Source of the DNA: an uncultured Phascolarctobacterium sp.
GTDB taxonomy: Bacteria > Bacillota > Negativicutes > Acidaminococcales > Acidaminococcaceae
Length of the DNA stretch: 31,362 nt
Reading direction: 5' to 3'
Assembly (NCBI GenBank): GCA_900552855.1
Contig: USBG01000006.1
Coordinates: 1-31,362 of the forward strand
Shown piece by piece: positions 23,292 through 30,328 of the stretch. The notes beneath the pieces were generated by a model. The model did not search any database, was not told the DNA's origin, and was given only the letters and a program-made list of their open reading frames with translations. How positions within the stretch are numbered: the stretch's first letter is position 1; each line of letters opens with the position of its first letter. The translations under genes and the position numbers were made by a program.

Positions 23292-24134
23292 ATGGATAAA
23301 AATGCACAAAATACAGTAAATGTAAAGGCTATAGATGTAAAAAACGCCCCCATAGGCGTTATAGACTCTGGTGTAGGCGGTTTATCCGTCTTAAAATGCT
23401 TGCAGCAGGCACTGCCTCAGGAAAGCTTTATATATCTTGGCGATACTGCTAGAACGCCCTATGGTAGCCGTAGTGAAAAGGAAATACGTAGCTTTGTAGA
23501 GGATATGCTCGTATGGTTGGATAAGCAGGGAGTAAAGCTGGTAGTTGTTGCTTGCAATACTCTTACGATGTTAGGGATTGATTCACTCAAGAAGGACCAC
23601 AAATTCTTACTTGTTGGTATGTCTAAGGGTGAAAATCTCCTTTTAGCAGCTAGTAAAAAGAAAAGAATAGGCGTATTGGCAACTCAGTTTACTATTGGTA
23701 CAGAGGCTCACAAAGAGGCTGTGCTCAATGTTGATGCAGAAGCTAAGGTTTTTGGTGTTGCTTGTCCGGCGTTTGTTCCTTTAATTGAGGGCGAAGCCTT
23801 TGATAGTGTGGAGCTGGCAAAGGCGATAGAGGAATATACAAGCATATTGAAGCAAAATGATGTTGATGCTCTTATTTTAGGCTGTACTCATTATCCATTT
23901 ATTAAGGAAGAGATTGCCAAGACTATGGGCAGCGATGTTGCTGTTATTGATCCTGCAGAAGCGACAGCAGAGCTTGTTAAGGCAGAGCTTGCCCGCCATG
24001 ATTTGCTTAATGCTGAAGGCGCGGGCAGTGTAAAAATTTGCTGCACAGCAGATTTGGAGCGTGTGGAGAGACTTGCTAATAAAATGCTTCCTCAAGAGCA
24101 GTGCTGTTTTGAGAAAATCAAGCTTAAGGCTTAA
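23292..24134 (+). CDS. murI: glutamate racemase
   Basis: A 280-residue cofactor-independent racemase that makes D-glutamate for peptidoglycan. The family start IGVIDSGVGGLSV carries the catalytic Asp25/Ser26. The two catalytic cysteines are Cys88 (VACNT) and Cys198 (GCTHYP). GDTARTPYG is also conserved. ATG 23292 is preceded by GGAGG at 8 bases; the longer frame from 23232 overlaps the terminator and promoter and is rejected. The N-terminal 18 residues before the core are slightly longer than usual. It is monocistronic, from its own promoter. Confidence 0.95.
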   Translation: MDKNAQNTVNVKAIDVKNAPIGVIDSGVGGLSVLKCLQQALPQESFIYLGDTARTPYGSRSEKEIRSFVEDMLVWLDKQGVKLVVVACNTLTMLGIDSLKKDHKFLLVGMSKGENLLLAASKKKRIGVLATQFTIGTEAHKEAVLNVDAEAKVFGVACPAFVPLIEGEAFDSVELAKAIEEYTSILKQNDVDALILGCTHYPFIKEEIAKTMGSDVAVIDPAEATAELVKAELARHDLLNAEGAGSVKICCTADLERVERLANKMLPQEQCCFEKIKLKA

Positions 24135-24275
24135 ACCAGAGGAAATCTTAACAAAATAGTTATTAAGGCAGGATTTTTCTGATAAATGTCTAATTCTTAA
24201 AAGTGCGAGATAATATCATTTATCAATATCTGAAATTAATAGCTGCTTTAAAAATAGCTTATTAATATATTCTAA

Positions 24276-24357
24276 AAATGCCGTTCGGGCAATGCCTGTA
24301 GCGGTATTTGCTTTAGGTAAATCTACAGCGCCCTGATGGGGACTGTATGATGCAAAT
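24276..24357 (+). ncRNA. candidate structured leader RNA (riboswitch-like) of the antiporter operon
   Basis: Two adjacent hairpins can be drawn. Hairpin 1: AUGCCG (24278-24283) pairs with CGGUAU (24302-24307), and inside it CGGGC (24286-24290) pairs with GCCUG (24294-24298) over an AAU loop. Hairpin 2: AUUUGC (24306-24311) pairs with GCAAAU (24352-24357), UACAG (24324-24328) with CUGUA (24343-24347), and CCC (24331-24333) with GGG (24338-24340) over UGAU. A 12-base purine/U-rich internal loop lies at 24312-24323. The two outer stems share 24306-24307, so they may compete. It sits 33 bases before the mrpE start. No terminator follows, so translational control would be expected. I cannot match it to a named family. 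Confidence 0.45.
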
Positions 24358-24389
24358 AAAATATCTTAATATAAAGAAAGGTGGTAACC

Positions 24390-24965
24390 GTGGCAAAAAA
24401 AGGAATTTTAAATGACGAAAAAATTGTCGGTTCACCTATTGTCCATCTGACAGGCATGTTCATAGTGCTATTTTTCTTCTGGATGGTTATGTCTGGAAGA
24501 ACAGAGACAAAGTTTATCATCTATGGTGTTCTTACGGCTGCAGTAGTAAGCTGGATAACATATCCGCTGCTTTTAGTGCCTAATAAGGATGCTAGCAAGA
24601 AGTACTTTGTTTTTGGCGTGTCCATTCCTAAGTTCATTTGCTACTTCTTTTGGCTGATGTGGCAATTGGTGCTGGCAAACGTGGATGTGCTTTTGGCTAC
24701 AACATCGCAAGAGATGGCCATTGATCCTAAGATTGTGCGCTTTTACTTTAAGGCCGACAATCCTATGGCAACTGTGGTGCTGGCAAACTCCATTACTCTG
24801 ACTCCTGGTACTGTAACCGTCAATGTTACTGAAGATGGCTTGTACGAAATCCACGCCCTGACTCCAGGCGCTGCCAGTGGTGTGCTGGACGGCTCTATGC
24901 AGAAAAAGGTTGCAGCTCTTTATGGAGAAAAATTTGATTTTGCAGTAGCGGAAGAGGAGGCTTGA
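24390..24965 (+). CDS. mrpE: Mrp/Mbh-type antiporter subunit E
   Basis: A 191-residue membrane protein. The start is GTG 24390 (AAAGGTGG 5 bases upstream); GTG 24381 lies inside that site. Two or three N-terminal membrane segments lead to a soluble domain with the MrpE signature (MATVVLANSITLTPGTVTV). MrpE is a structural subunit of the seven-part Mrp Na+/H+ antiporter and of Mbh-type complexes. It is the first gene of the operon, and mrpF starts 3 bases after its stop. Confidence 0.9.
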   Translation: MAKKGILNDEKIVGSPIVHLTGMFIVLFFFWMVMSGRTETKFIIYGVLTAAVVSWITYPLLLVPNKDASKKYFVFGVSIPKFICYFFWLMWQLVLANVDVLLATTSQEMAIDPKIVRFYFKADNPMATVVLANSITLTPGTVTVNVTEDGLYEIHALTPGAASGVLDGSMQKKVAALYGEKFDFAVAEEEA

Positions 24966-24967
24966 TT

Positions 24968-25231
24968 ATGAATATTATCTTTATGATTCTTATGGTATCC
25001 ATAATATTTGTAATTGGTGCTATGCTCCAACGCTTATTTAACGGACCTACCATTTATGACCGCATGAACGGCTTGGGCGTTGTTGGCGCCGATACCATAT
25101 TGCTTTTGGTATTATTCGGATACATTGACGAGCGTCCTGATATGTATGTGGATATTGCAATCTGCTATGCTATGCTTGGCTTTGTAGGCTCTGTAATCGT
25201 GGCAAAATATTTGGGAGGTAAAAAGATATGA
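24968..25231 (+). CDS. mrpF: Mrp/Mbh-type antiporter subunit F
   Basis: An 87-residue protein with three membrane helices. The conserved GPTIYDRMNGLGVVGADT segment is characteristic of MrpF/MbhB. ATG 24968 has GAGGAGG 7 bases upstream; an in-frame TTG at 24962 is less likely. Its stop overlaps the mrpG start as ATGA. Confidence 0.92.
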   Translation: MNIIFMILMVSIIFVIGAMLQRLFNGPTIYDRMNGLGVVGADTILLLVLFGYIDERPDMYVDIAICYAMLGFVGSVIVAKYLGGKKI

Positions 25232-25716
25232 TTTGCGGTATCTCTTTTGACTCCATCAGAGAGGTTGTTGCGGCCTGCTTTATGCTAGGTGGCTTAATCT
25301 TCTTTGTAGGCTCTGCTATTGGTATGCTGCGCCTTCCAGATTTTTACACTAGGATTCATGCCTCCGGAAACAGTGAAACCCTGGGCTGTATGCTTTCCTT
25401 TATTGGACTTATTATTTACGAGGGCGCTACGCTTACCTCTGTAAAGCTGGCCTTCGTTTTCTTGTTGGTTTTCTTAGGAAACCCTATTGGCTCTCATATT
25501 TTGAGCAAGGCAGCCTATAAGTCTGGTCATCCTGTTTGGACCTTAAAGACCAAGGGTGCTAAGGCTATTATTGAGCCTGAAAAAAGTACAAGTGCTGACG
25601 AGCCTGTTGGTAATCTGCATGAGGGACACGTAGCAGGTCCTTCTCCTATTGAACATATCAGTAAGGGCAACAGCACCTTCAAGCGTCGCAGAAAATTTAG
25701 AAAGGAGAAGAAATAA
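25228..25716 (+). CDS. mrpG: Mrp/Mbh-type antiporter subunit G
   Basis: A 162-residue protein. The first 105 residues hold three membrane helices with the MrpG pattern (GMLRLPDFYTRIHASGNSETLG, and GNPIGSHILSKAAY). It carries an additional hydrophilic tail of about 50 residues (EKSTSADEPVGNLHEG to RRKFRKEKK) not usual in MrpG, probably cytosolic. The start is translationally coupled to mrpF. Confidence 0.9.
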   Translation: MICGISFDSIREVVAACFMLGGLIFFVGSAIGMLRLPDFYTRIHASGNSETLGCMLSFIGLIIYEGATLTSVKLAFVFLLVFLGNPIGSHILSKAAYKSGHPVWTLKTKGAKAIIEPEKSTSADEPVGNLHEGHVAGPSPIEHISKGNSTFKRRRKFRKEKK

Positions 25717-25717
25717 G

Positions 25718-25960
25718 ATGCAGATATATGTTATTGAAGCTGTTTTGCTGATTTTTCTTATCCTGATTACCTGCGCAGTTATTTTCTGTAAGGATATCCT
25801 CAGTGCAGCTATTATCTACAGTGGCTTTAGCTTTACTGCAGTGCTGCTGTATTTGATGATGGGTGCTCCTGACGTAGCCTTTACAGAGGCTGTAATCGGA
25901 ACTATTTCTACGATCTTCTTTGTAGCTTCTCTGAAGAAAATTGATAGGTGGTGTAAGTAA
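25718..25960 (+). CDS. MbhD-like subunit (MrpA C-terminal domain 1, DUF4040)
   Basis: An 80-residue protein with about three membrane helices. The segment MMGAPDVAFTEAVIG is the signature of the first MrpA C-terminal domain, which is a separate protein (MbhD) in Mbh-type complexes. ATG 25718 has AAAGGAG upstream; the longer frame from 25649 overlaps mrpG. It ends TAATG with the next gene. Confidence 0.88.
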   Translation: MQIYVIEAVLLIFLILITCAVIFCKDILSAAIIYSGFSFTAVLLYLMMGAPDVAFTEAVIGTISTIFFVASLKKIDRWCK

Positions 25961-26286
25961 TGCGTGGATTAGTAGCTGTATTGTTAGCTGTTATTACGGG
26001 CATGTTCTGCTCCTTCGTAACATACCTGCCTACTATTGGTGATAGCCAGGCTGCACCTAACCAGCATGTTACGCCGACCTATATCTCCCGCAGTGCGGAG
26101 GATACAGGTTCTCCTAACATCGTAACTGGTGTTATTATTGACTACAGAGGCTTTGATACTATGTGGGAAACCTCTGTAATGTTTTTGGCAGGTTTAACTA
26201 CTGTGCTGGTATTAACAAGCAATCCTGTGGGCCGTCGTCCTGAGGAGGAGCCCGAGAATCCTGAGGAAGGAGAGATCATCAAATGA
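25960..26286 (+). CDS. MbhE-like subunit (MrpA C-terminal domain 2)
   Basis: A 108-residue protein. One N-terminal membrane helix is followed by an exposed loop of about 40 residues. Then comes NIVTGVIIDYRGFDTMWETSVMF, which matches the second MrpA C-terminal/MbhE domain, a second helix and an acidic tail (EEEPENPEEGE). It overlaps its neighbours on both sides (TAATG, ATGA), so its synthesis is coupled. Confidence 0.85.
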   Translation: MRGLVAVLLAVITGMFCSFVTYLPTIGDSQAAPNQHVTPTYISRSAEDTGSPNIVTGVIIDYRGFDTMWETSVMFLAGLTTVLVLTSNPVGRRPEEEPENPEEGEIIK

Positions 26287-26735
26287 AAGAGCCCTTTGGT
26301 GGTATCATCTTGAATGTAGCCTTCCGTATGCTGGTGCCCTTTACCTTGGTTTACGGCGTGTACGTATTGTGCCTGGGCGAGTTTTCTCCTGGCGGTGGTT
26401 TTCAGGCAGGTGGCTTTTTGGCAGTGGGCGTTTTGTTGAGCCGTTTGATTTTAGGTGCGGATACCAAGTTTAATATTTCCGGCAAAACCTCTGTAGTTAT
26501 GGCTGGTGTAGGCACCTTTATCTATGCCTTTACAGGATGGCTGACCTTATTTGGTGGTGCAAAGTATTTTCTTGATTATAACTATATGCCCATTCATATG
26601 GAGCCTGTGCATGAAATGCATGCCATGGGCATTTTCCTGATTGAGATTGGTGTTGCCATCTGCGTTATGATGACCATCATCAATTTGTTAGACGCAATTG
26701 TGAAAAGGGGTGACGATGATGGAAGTGTTGAATGA
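26283..26735 (+). CDS. mrpB: Mrp/Mbh-type antiporter subunit B
   Basis: A 150-residue protein with four membrane helices. The MnhB signature FSPGGGFQAGGFLAVGVLL follows the first helix. It overlaps the MbhE-like gene by 4 bases and extends past the mrpC start. Confidence 0.92.
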   Translation: MKEPFGGIILNVAFRMLVPFTLVYGVYVLCLGEFSPGGGFQAGGFLAVGVLLSRLILGADTKFNISGKTSVVMAGVGTFIYAFTGWLTLFGGAKYFLDYNYMPIHMEPVHEMHAMGIFLIEIGVAICVMMTIINLLDAIVKRGDDDGSVE

Positions 26736-27093
26736 GTTTTTAAAAACTAAAGGCATCTACTCCTTGGTTATGATTTTATTCTTCTTAGGCGTCTATGGTA
26801 TGGTTTTGAGCAAAAACTATATGAAAAAGCTTATGGCAATGAACGTAATGCAGGTTGCCGTAATCTATTTCTATCTTTGCCTGGCGCAGAAGGATGGAGC
26901 TATGATTCCTATTTTGAACGGCTCTACAACTGACCCTAATGCGTATATCAACCCTTTGCCCCATGGCCTGATGCTTACTGCTATTGTTGTAAGCCTTGGT
27001 ACTACTGGTGTAGCATTGGCGCTTTTAATGCGTATTAAAGAAATCTACGGCTCTGTTGAAGAGGTAGAGGTATTGAGGAGGGCCAGCAAATGA
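26716..27093 (+). CDS. mrpC: Mrp/Mbh-type antiporter subunit C (NuoK-like)
   Basis: A 125-residue, three-helix NuoK homologue. It has the MrpC pattern (YGMVLSKNYMKKLMAMNVMQVAV, and DPNAYINPLPHGLMLTAIVV). AAAAGGGG lies 5 bases before ATG 26716, and ATG 26719 is equally possible. It overlaps mrpB by 20 bases and mrpD by 4 (ATGA). Confidence 0.92.
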   Translation: MMEVLNEFLKTKGIYSLVMILFFLGVYGMVLSKNYMKKLMAMNVMQVAVIYFYLCLAQKDGAMIPILNGSTTDPNAYINPLPHGLMLTAIVVSLGTTGVALALLMRIKEIYGSVEEVEVLRRASK

Positions 27094-28583
27094 TGCAGCA
27101 TGCTCCTGTTTTTATCGTACTTTTACCGCTTACAGCATCACTTCTGTGTATGCTCTTTAGCCGTATTAGCAGAAACCTTGGCTCCTGGATTGTTATGGCA
27201 TCCATTGCTGGTGCCTTTGCCAGTGCAGTAACTGTTTTAAAGCAGGTTATTGCTAGCGGTGGTCAGGCAGTTCACTACTGGATGGGCGGTTGGCAGCCAC
27301 CTATCGGCATTGAATTTGTTATGGACCCCTTAAACAGTGTTTTAGCTGTTTTGGTAACCTTTATTGCCTTTATGGTTTCTCTCTATAGCCGTCCCTTCGT
27401 TAAGGATGAGGATTGGCTTCATGTTGGTGGTTATTATACACTGTTCGGACTTTTGACTGTTGGTCTGTGCGGTATGATTATCACCGGTGACGTATTTAAC
27501 CTGTATGTTTATCTGGAGATTATGTCTTTGTCAGGCTATGGCCTGATTGCCTTGGGCGGTAGAAAGTCCATGCTGGCAGCCTTCAGATATTTGCTTATTG
27601 GTACCATTGGCGCTTCCTTGTACTTATTAGGCGTTGGCTATATGTACGCATTGACTGGTACCCTGAATATGGCTGATTTGGCTTCTCAGATTGGCAATCA
27701 TCTGGATTCTCCGCTGGTTGCTTTGTCCGTAGCCTGCTTTATTATCGGCTTTGGTATTAAAATGGCGCTGTTCCCGTTGCATGGCTGGCAGCCTGATGCC
27801 TATACCTTTGCTCATCCCGGTGCTGCTGCCTTCATTGCAGGCTGTATGAGTAAGGCTCCTGCCTACGCAATGATTCGTTTCCTGTACTACATTTTCCGTG
27901 TTGATAATCCCATCGTACAAAGTGCACTGGATGTAATCGGTATTTTAGGCATCGCAGGTATGCTGATTGGCTCTATAATGGCCTTGGCGCAGTACGACTT
28001 CCGTCGTATGCTGGCATATTCCTCTGTAGCACAAATTGGTTATATTGCAATTGGTGTTGCTATGGGCAATGTGTATGGCTTTATTGGTGCAGTAATGCAT
28101 ATCATCAACCATGCCTTTATGAAGAGTGCTCTCTTCCTTGTTATAGGTGGCATTGAATATCGCTTTGGCGAGGTCAACCTGTATCGCTTGGGTGGTATGA
28201 ATAAGAAGCTGGCCGTCAGCTCCATTACTGTTGTACTGGCAGCCTTCTCCATGATTGGTCTGCCTCCTACCTGCGGCTTCTTCAGTAAATGGTATTTACT
28301 GATGGGTGCCTACACAGGCGAGCAATATTTCTACATGGTGGTTCTTGTTATCAGCTCTTTGCTGAACGCGATTTACTTCTTCCGTATTATTGAGCAGATG
28401 TTTATTCAGCGTGAAGCATCTCTGACCGAGGTTCATCCTCATAAGGGCAGCCTGGGCTTGCCTGTAGAAATGGTTATTCCTATTCTGGTAGCAGGCATCG
28501 GCATCCTGGCTCTTGGCTTCTACAGTGTAGATATTGTTACCAATATCGTTAAAATTGGCTTGCCGGAGGTGTTTGTAAGATGA
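27090..28583 (+). CDS. mrpD: Mrp/Mbh-type antiporter subunit D (MbhH-like)
   Basis: A 497-residue, about 14-helix NuoL/M/N-type ion-translocating subunit. The key residues of a proton channel are present: Glu143 (LYVYLEIMSLSGYG), Lys224 and His231 (IKMALFPLHGWQPDAYTFAHPG) and Lys255 (MSKAPAY). The segment GTLNMADLA is typical of MrpD. GGAGG precedes the start. It overlaps the next gene by 4 bases. Confidence 0.93.
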   Translation: MMQHAPVFIVLLPLTASLLCMLFSRISRNLGSWIVMASIAGAFASAVTVLKQVIASGGQAVHYWMGGWQPPIGIEFVMDPLNSVLAVLVTFIAFMVSLYSRPFVKDEDWLHVGGYYTLFGLLTVGLCGMIITGDVFNLYVYLEIMSLSGYGLIALGGRKSMLAAFRYLLIGTIGASLYLLGVGYMYALTGTLNMADLASQIGNHLDSPLVALSVACFIIGFGIKMALFPLHGWQPDAYTFAHPGAAAFIAGCMSKAPAYAMIRFLYYIFRVDNPIVQSALDVIGILGIAGMLIGSIMALAQYDFRRMLAYSSVAQIGYIAIGVAMGNVYGFIGAVMHIINHAFMKSALFLVIGGIEYRFGEVNLYRLGGMNKKLAVSSITVVLAAFSMIGLPPTCGFFSKWYLLMGAYTGEQYFYMVVLVISSLLNAIYFFRIIEQMFIQREASLTEVHPHKGSLGLPVEMVIPILVAGIGILALGFYSVDIVTNIVKIGLPEVFVR

Positions 28584-30088
28584 CTATAGTAGATTGCAGA
28601 CCTTTTCTGGCCGTAGGCGTATCTCTTTTAGCGGCAGTTTTGATTGCCTTTAGTAGAAAGTGGCCTAACCTTCGTGAATCCTGGAGTGTAATTGCTTCCA
28701 TTCTTAAGGTCGGCATTGTGCTTTCTATGGTTCCTGCCGTTTTAGATGGCAATGTATATACATATACTTTGTGTCAGTTAACAGATACTGTTGGCTTAAC
28801 ACTGCGTACTGATCCTGCAGGTATGATTTTTGCCGTTTTGGCTTCAATGCTGTGGGTGCCTATGAACTTTTATTCCATAGGCTATATGCGTTGTAATAAT
28901 GAAAGTGAGCAAACAGGTTATTTTGCAGCCTTTGCTATTTGTCTTAGTGCCGTAATGGGCATTGCTATGGCAGAAAACCTGTTGACCTTCTTCTTCTTCT
29001 ACGAGCTTTTGACTTTGGCAAGCTATCCGTTGGTTTTACATAAGCGTAACGAAGCGGCTTTGATGGCTAGCCGTAAATATTTGATTTACACCTTGATTTC
29101 TGGTCAGCTGTTCTTAGTTGGCGTTGTTGCTGTATACTGCATTTCCGGTACCATGAGCTTTACTGCAGGTGGCTTTTTGACCACTGATATGGCTCCTAAA
29201 TGGGTGCTGCAGGCAATCTTTGTCCTGATGATTATTGCAGGCTCTGTAAAAGCAGCAGTTATGCCTTTACATGGCTGGCTGCCGGCAGCAATGATTGCGC
29301 CTACACCTGTTAGTGCTCTGCTTCACGCAGTTGCAGTTGTTAAGACTGGTGTTTTCAGCGTACTGAGAATTATCGGCTTTGTTTTTGGACCTAAGCTTTT
29401 AGCTGAGCTGGGAGTTGTTGATGTACTGGCGTGGACTGCGGCAGCAACCATCATTATTTCTTCCTTCATCGCTTTGCGTCAGGACCATTTGAAGCGCAGA
29501 TTGGCCTTCTCCACTGTAGGTCAGTTGTCCTACATTGTTTTAGGCGCTGCTCTTATTTCTCCCTTGAGCATCAAGGGTGCGTATCTGCACTTGGTTGCTC
29601 ATGCTGTCATGAAAATTACCCTCTTTATGTGTGCAGGTCTTATTATTGCCCGTACTCATAAAAATAATATTAGCGAGCTTCATGGTATAGGCAGGCGGCT
29701 ACCAATTACGATGACCTGCTTCACCATAGCATCACTTGGTATTGCAGGTATGCCATTTTTAGTTGGCTTTGTCAGCAAATGGAATTTGGCTCTTGGTGCT
29801 TTGCAGGCAGGCAAGCCTTTGTTTGTAGCAGTTTGGGTTGCCAGTGCTCTTTTAGCAGCAGGCTATTTGATTCCTGTATGCAAAATGGCATTCTTCAAGC
29901 CAGAGCCTGAGGGCGGCTTTGTTGAATATGGTGATATCAGCTATTCTATGCTGATTCCTATTTGCGTAACTACCTTAGCAGCAGTTGTTCTTGGTACTGT
30001 TCCTGATATTTATCCGCATTTCTACAAGCTGGCAGTTATGACCTCCGATGCCGTATGTGCCGGTTGGTTACCAGGGGGGTGGCTGTAA
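28580..30088 (+). CDS. second NuoL/M/N-like antiporter subunit
   Basis: A 502-residue, about 14-helix protein homologous to the previous one but distinct in sequence. It retains Glu142 (FFYELLTLASYP), Lys224 and His231 (SVKAAVMPLHGWLPAAM) and Lys255 (VVKTGVFSVLRI). RQDHLKRRLAFSTVGQLSY, with the C-half lysine/arginine pair, is also present. It should therefore be an active proton or cation channel. Duplicate D-type subunits occur in Mbs/Mbx complexes and in some bacterial Mrp-like operons. It could partly stand in for the missing MrpA N-terminal part. Confidence 0.88.
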   Translation: MTIVDCRPFLAVGVSLLAAVLIAFSRKWPNLRESWSVIASILKVGIVLSMVPAVLDGNVYTYTLCQLTDTVGLTLRTDPAGMIFAVLASMLWVPMNFYSIGYMRCNNESEQTGYFAAFAICLSAVMGIAMAENLLTFFFFYELLTLASYPLVLHKRNEAALMASRKYLIYTLISGQLFLVGVVAVYCISGTMSFTAGGFLTTDMAPKWVLQAIFVLMIIAGSVKAAVMPLHGWLPAAMIAPTPVSALLHAVAVVKTGVFSVLRIIGFVFGPKLLAELGVVDVLAWTAAATIIISSFIALRQDHLKRRLAFSTVGQLSYIVLGAALISPLSIKGAYLHLVAHAVMKITLFMCAGLIIARTHKNNISELHGIGRRLPITMTCFTIASLGIAGMPFLVGFVSKWNLALGALQAGKPLFVAVWVASALLAAGYLIPVCKMAFFKPEPEGGFVEYGDISYSMLIPICVTTLAAVVLGTVPDIYPHFYKLAVMTSDAVCAGWLPGGWL

Positions 30089-30328
30089 ATGAGTAAGAAA
30101 ATGGTTTATATGCTGATTGCAGTGGTTTTAGTATTGTCCGTTGCAGCTGAGCTTTTTGGCATTCATATTCATGCTCCTCATTGGTGGCCCTTGCCCTTTG
30201 GTTACAATATTTTCTCTGGCTTTGTTGGCGGTTGGATTTTAATAATCCTAGCTAAGATGATTATGACTCCGCTGCTGCAGCGCGAAGATGACTACTACGA
30301 GAAAGGCGGAGGTGAGAATAATGACTGA
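30089..30328 (+). CDS. small two-helix membrane protein of the antiporter operon
   Basis: A 79-residue protein of unknown function. Helix 1 is about 6-24, an exposed loop with HIHAPHWWPLPFGYN follows, helix 2 is about 42-60, then an acidic tail (EDDYYEKGGGENND). It starts one base after the preceding stop and overlaps the next gene by 8 bases. It is probably an accessory subunit of the complex; I know no characterised homologue. Confidence 0.75.
   Translation: MSKKMVYMLIAVVLVLSVAAELFGIHIHAPHWWPLPFGYNIFSGFVGGWILIILAKMIMTPLLQREDDYYEKGGGENND

Noticed and set aside
24135..24180. murI terminator
   Set aside because: The only pairing (CTTAA with TTAAG) is short and AT-only, with bulges; not convincing.
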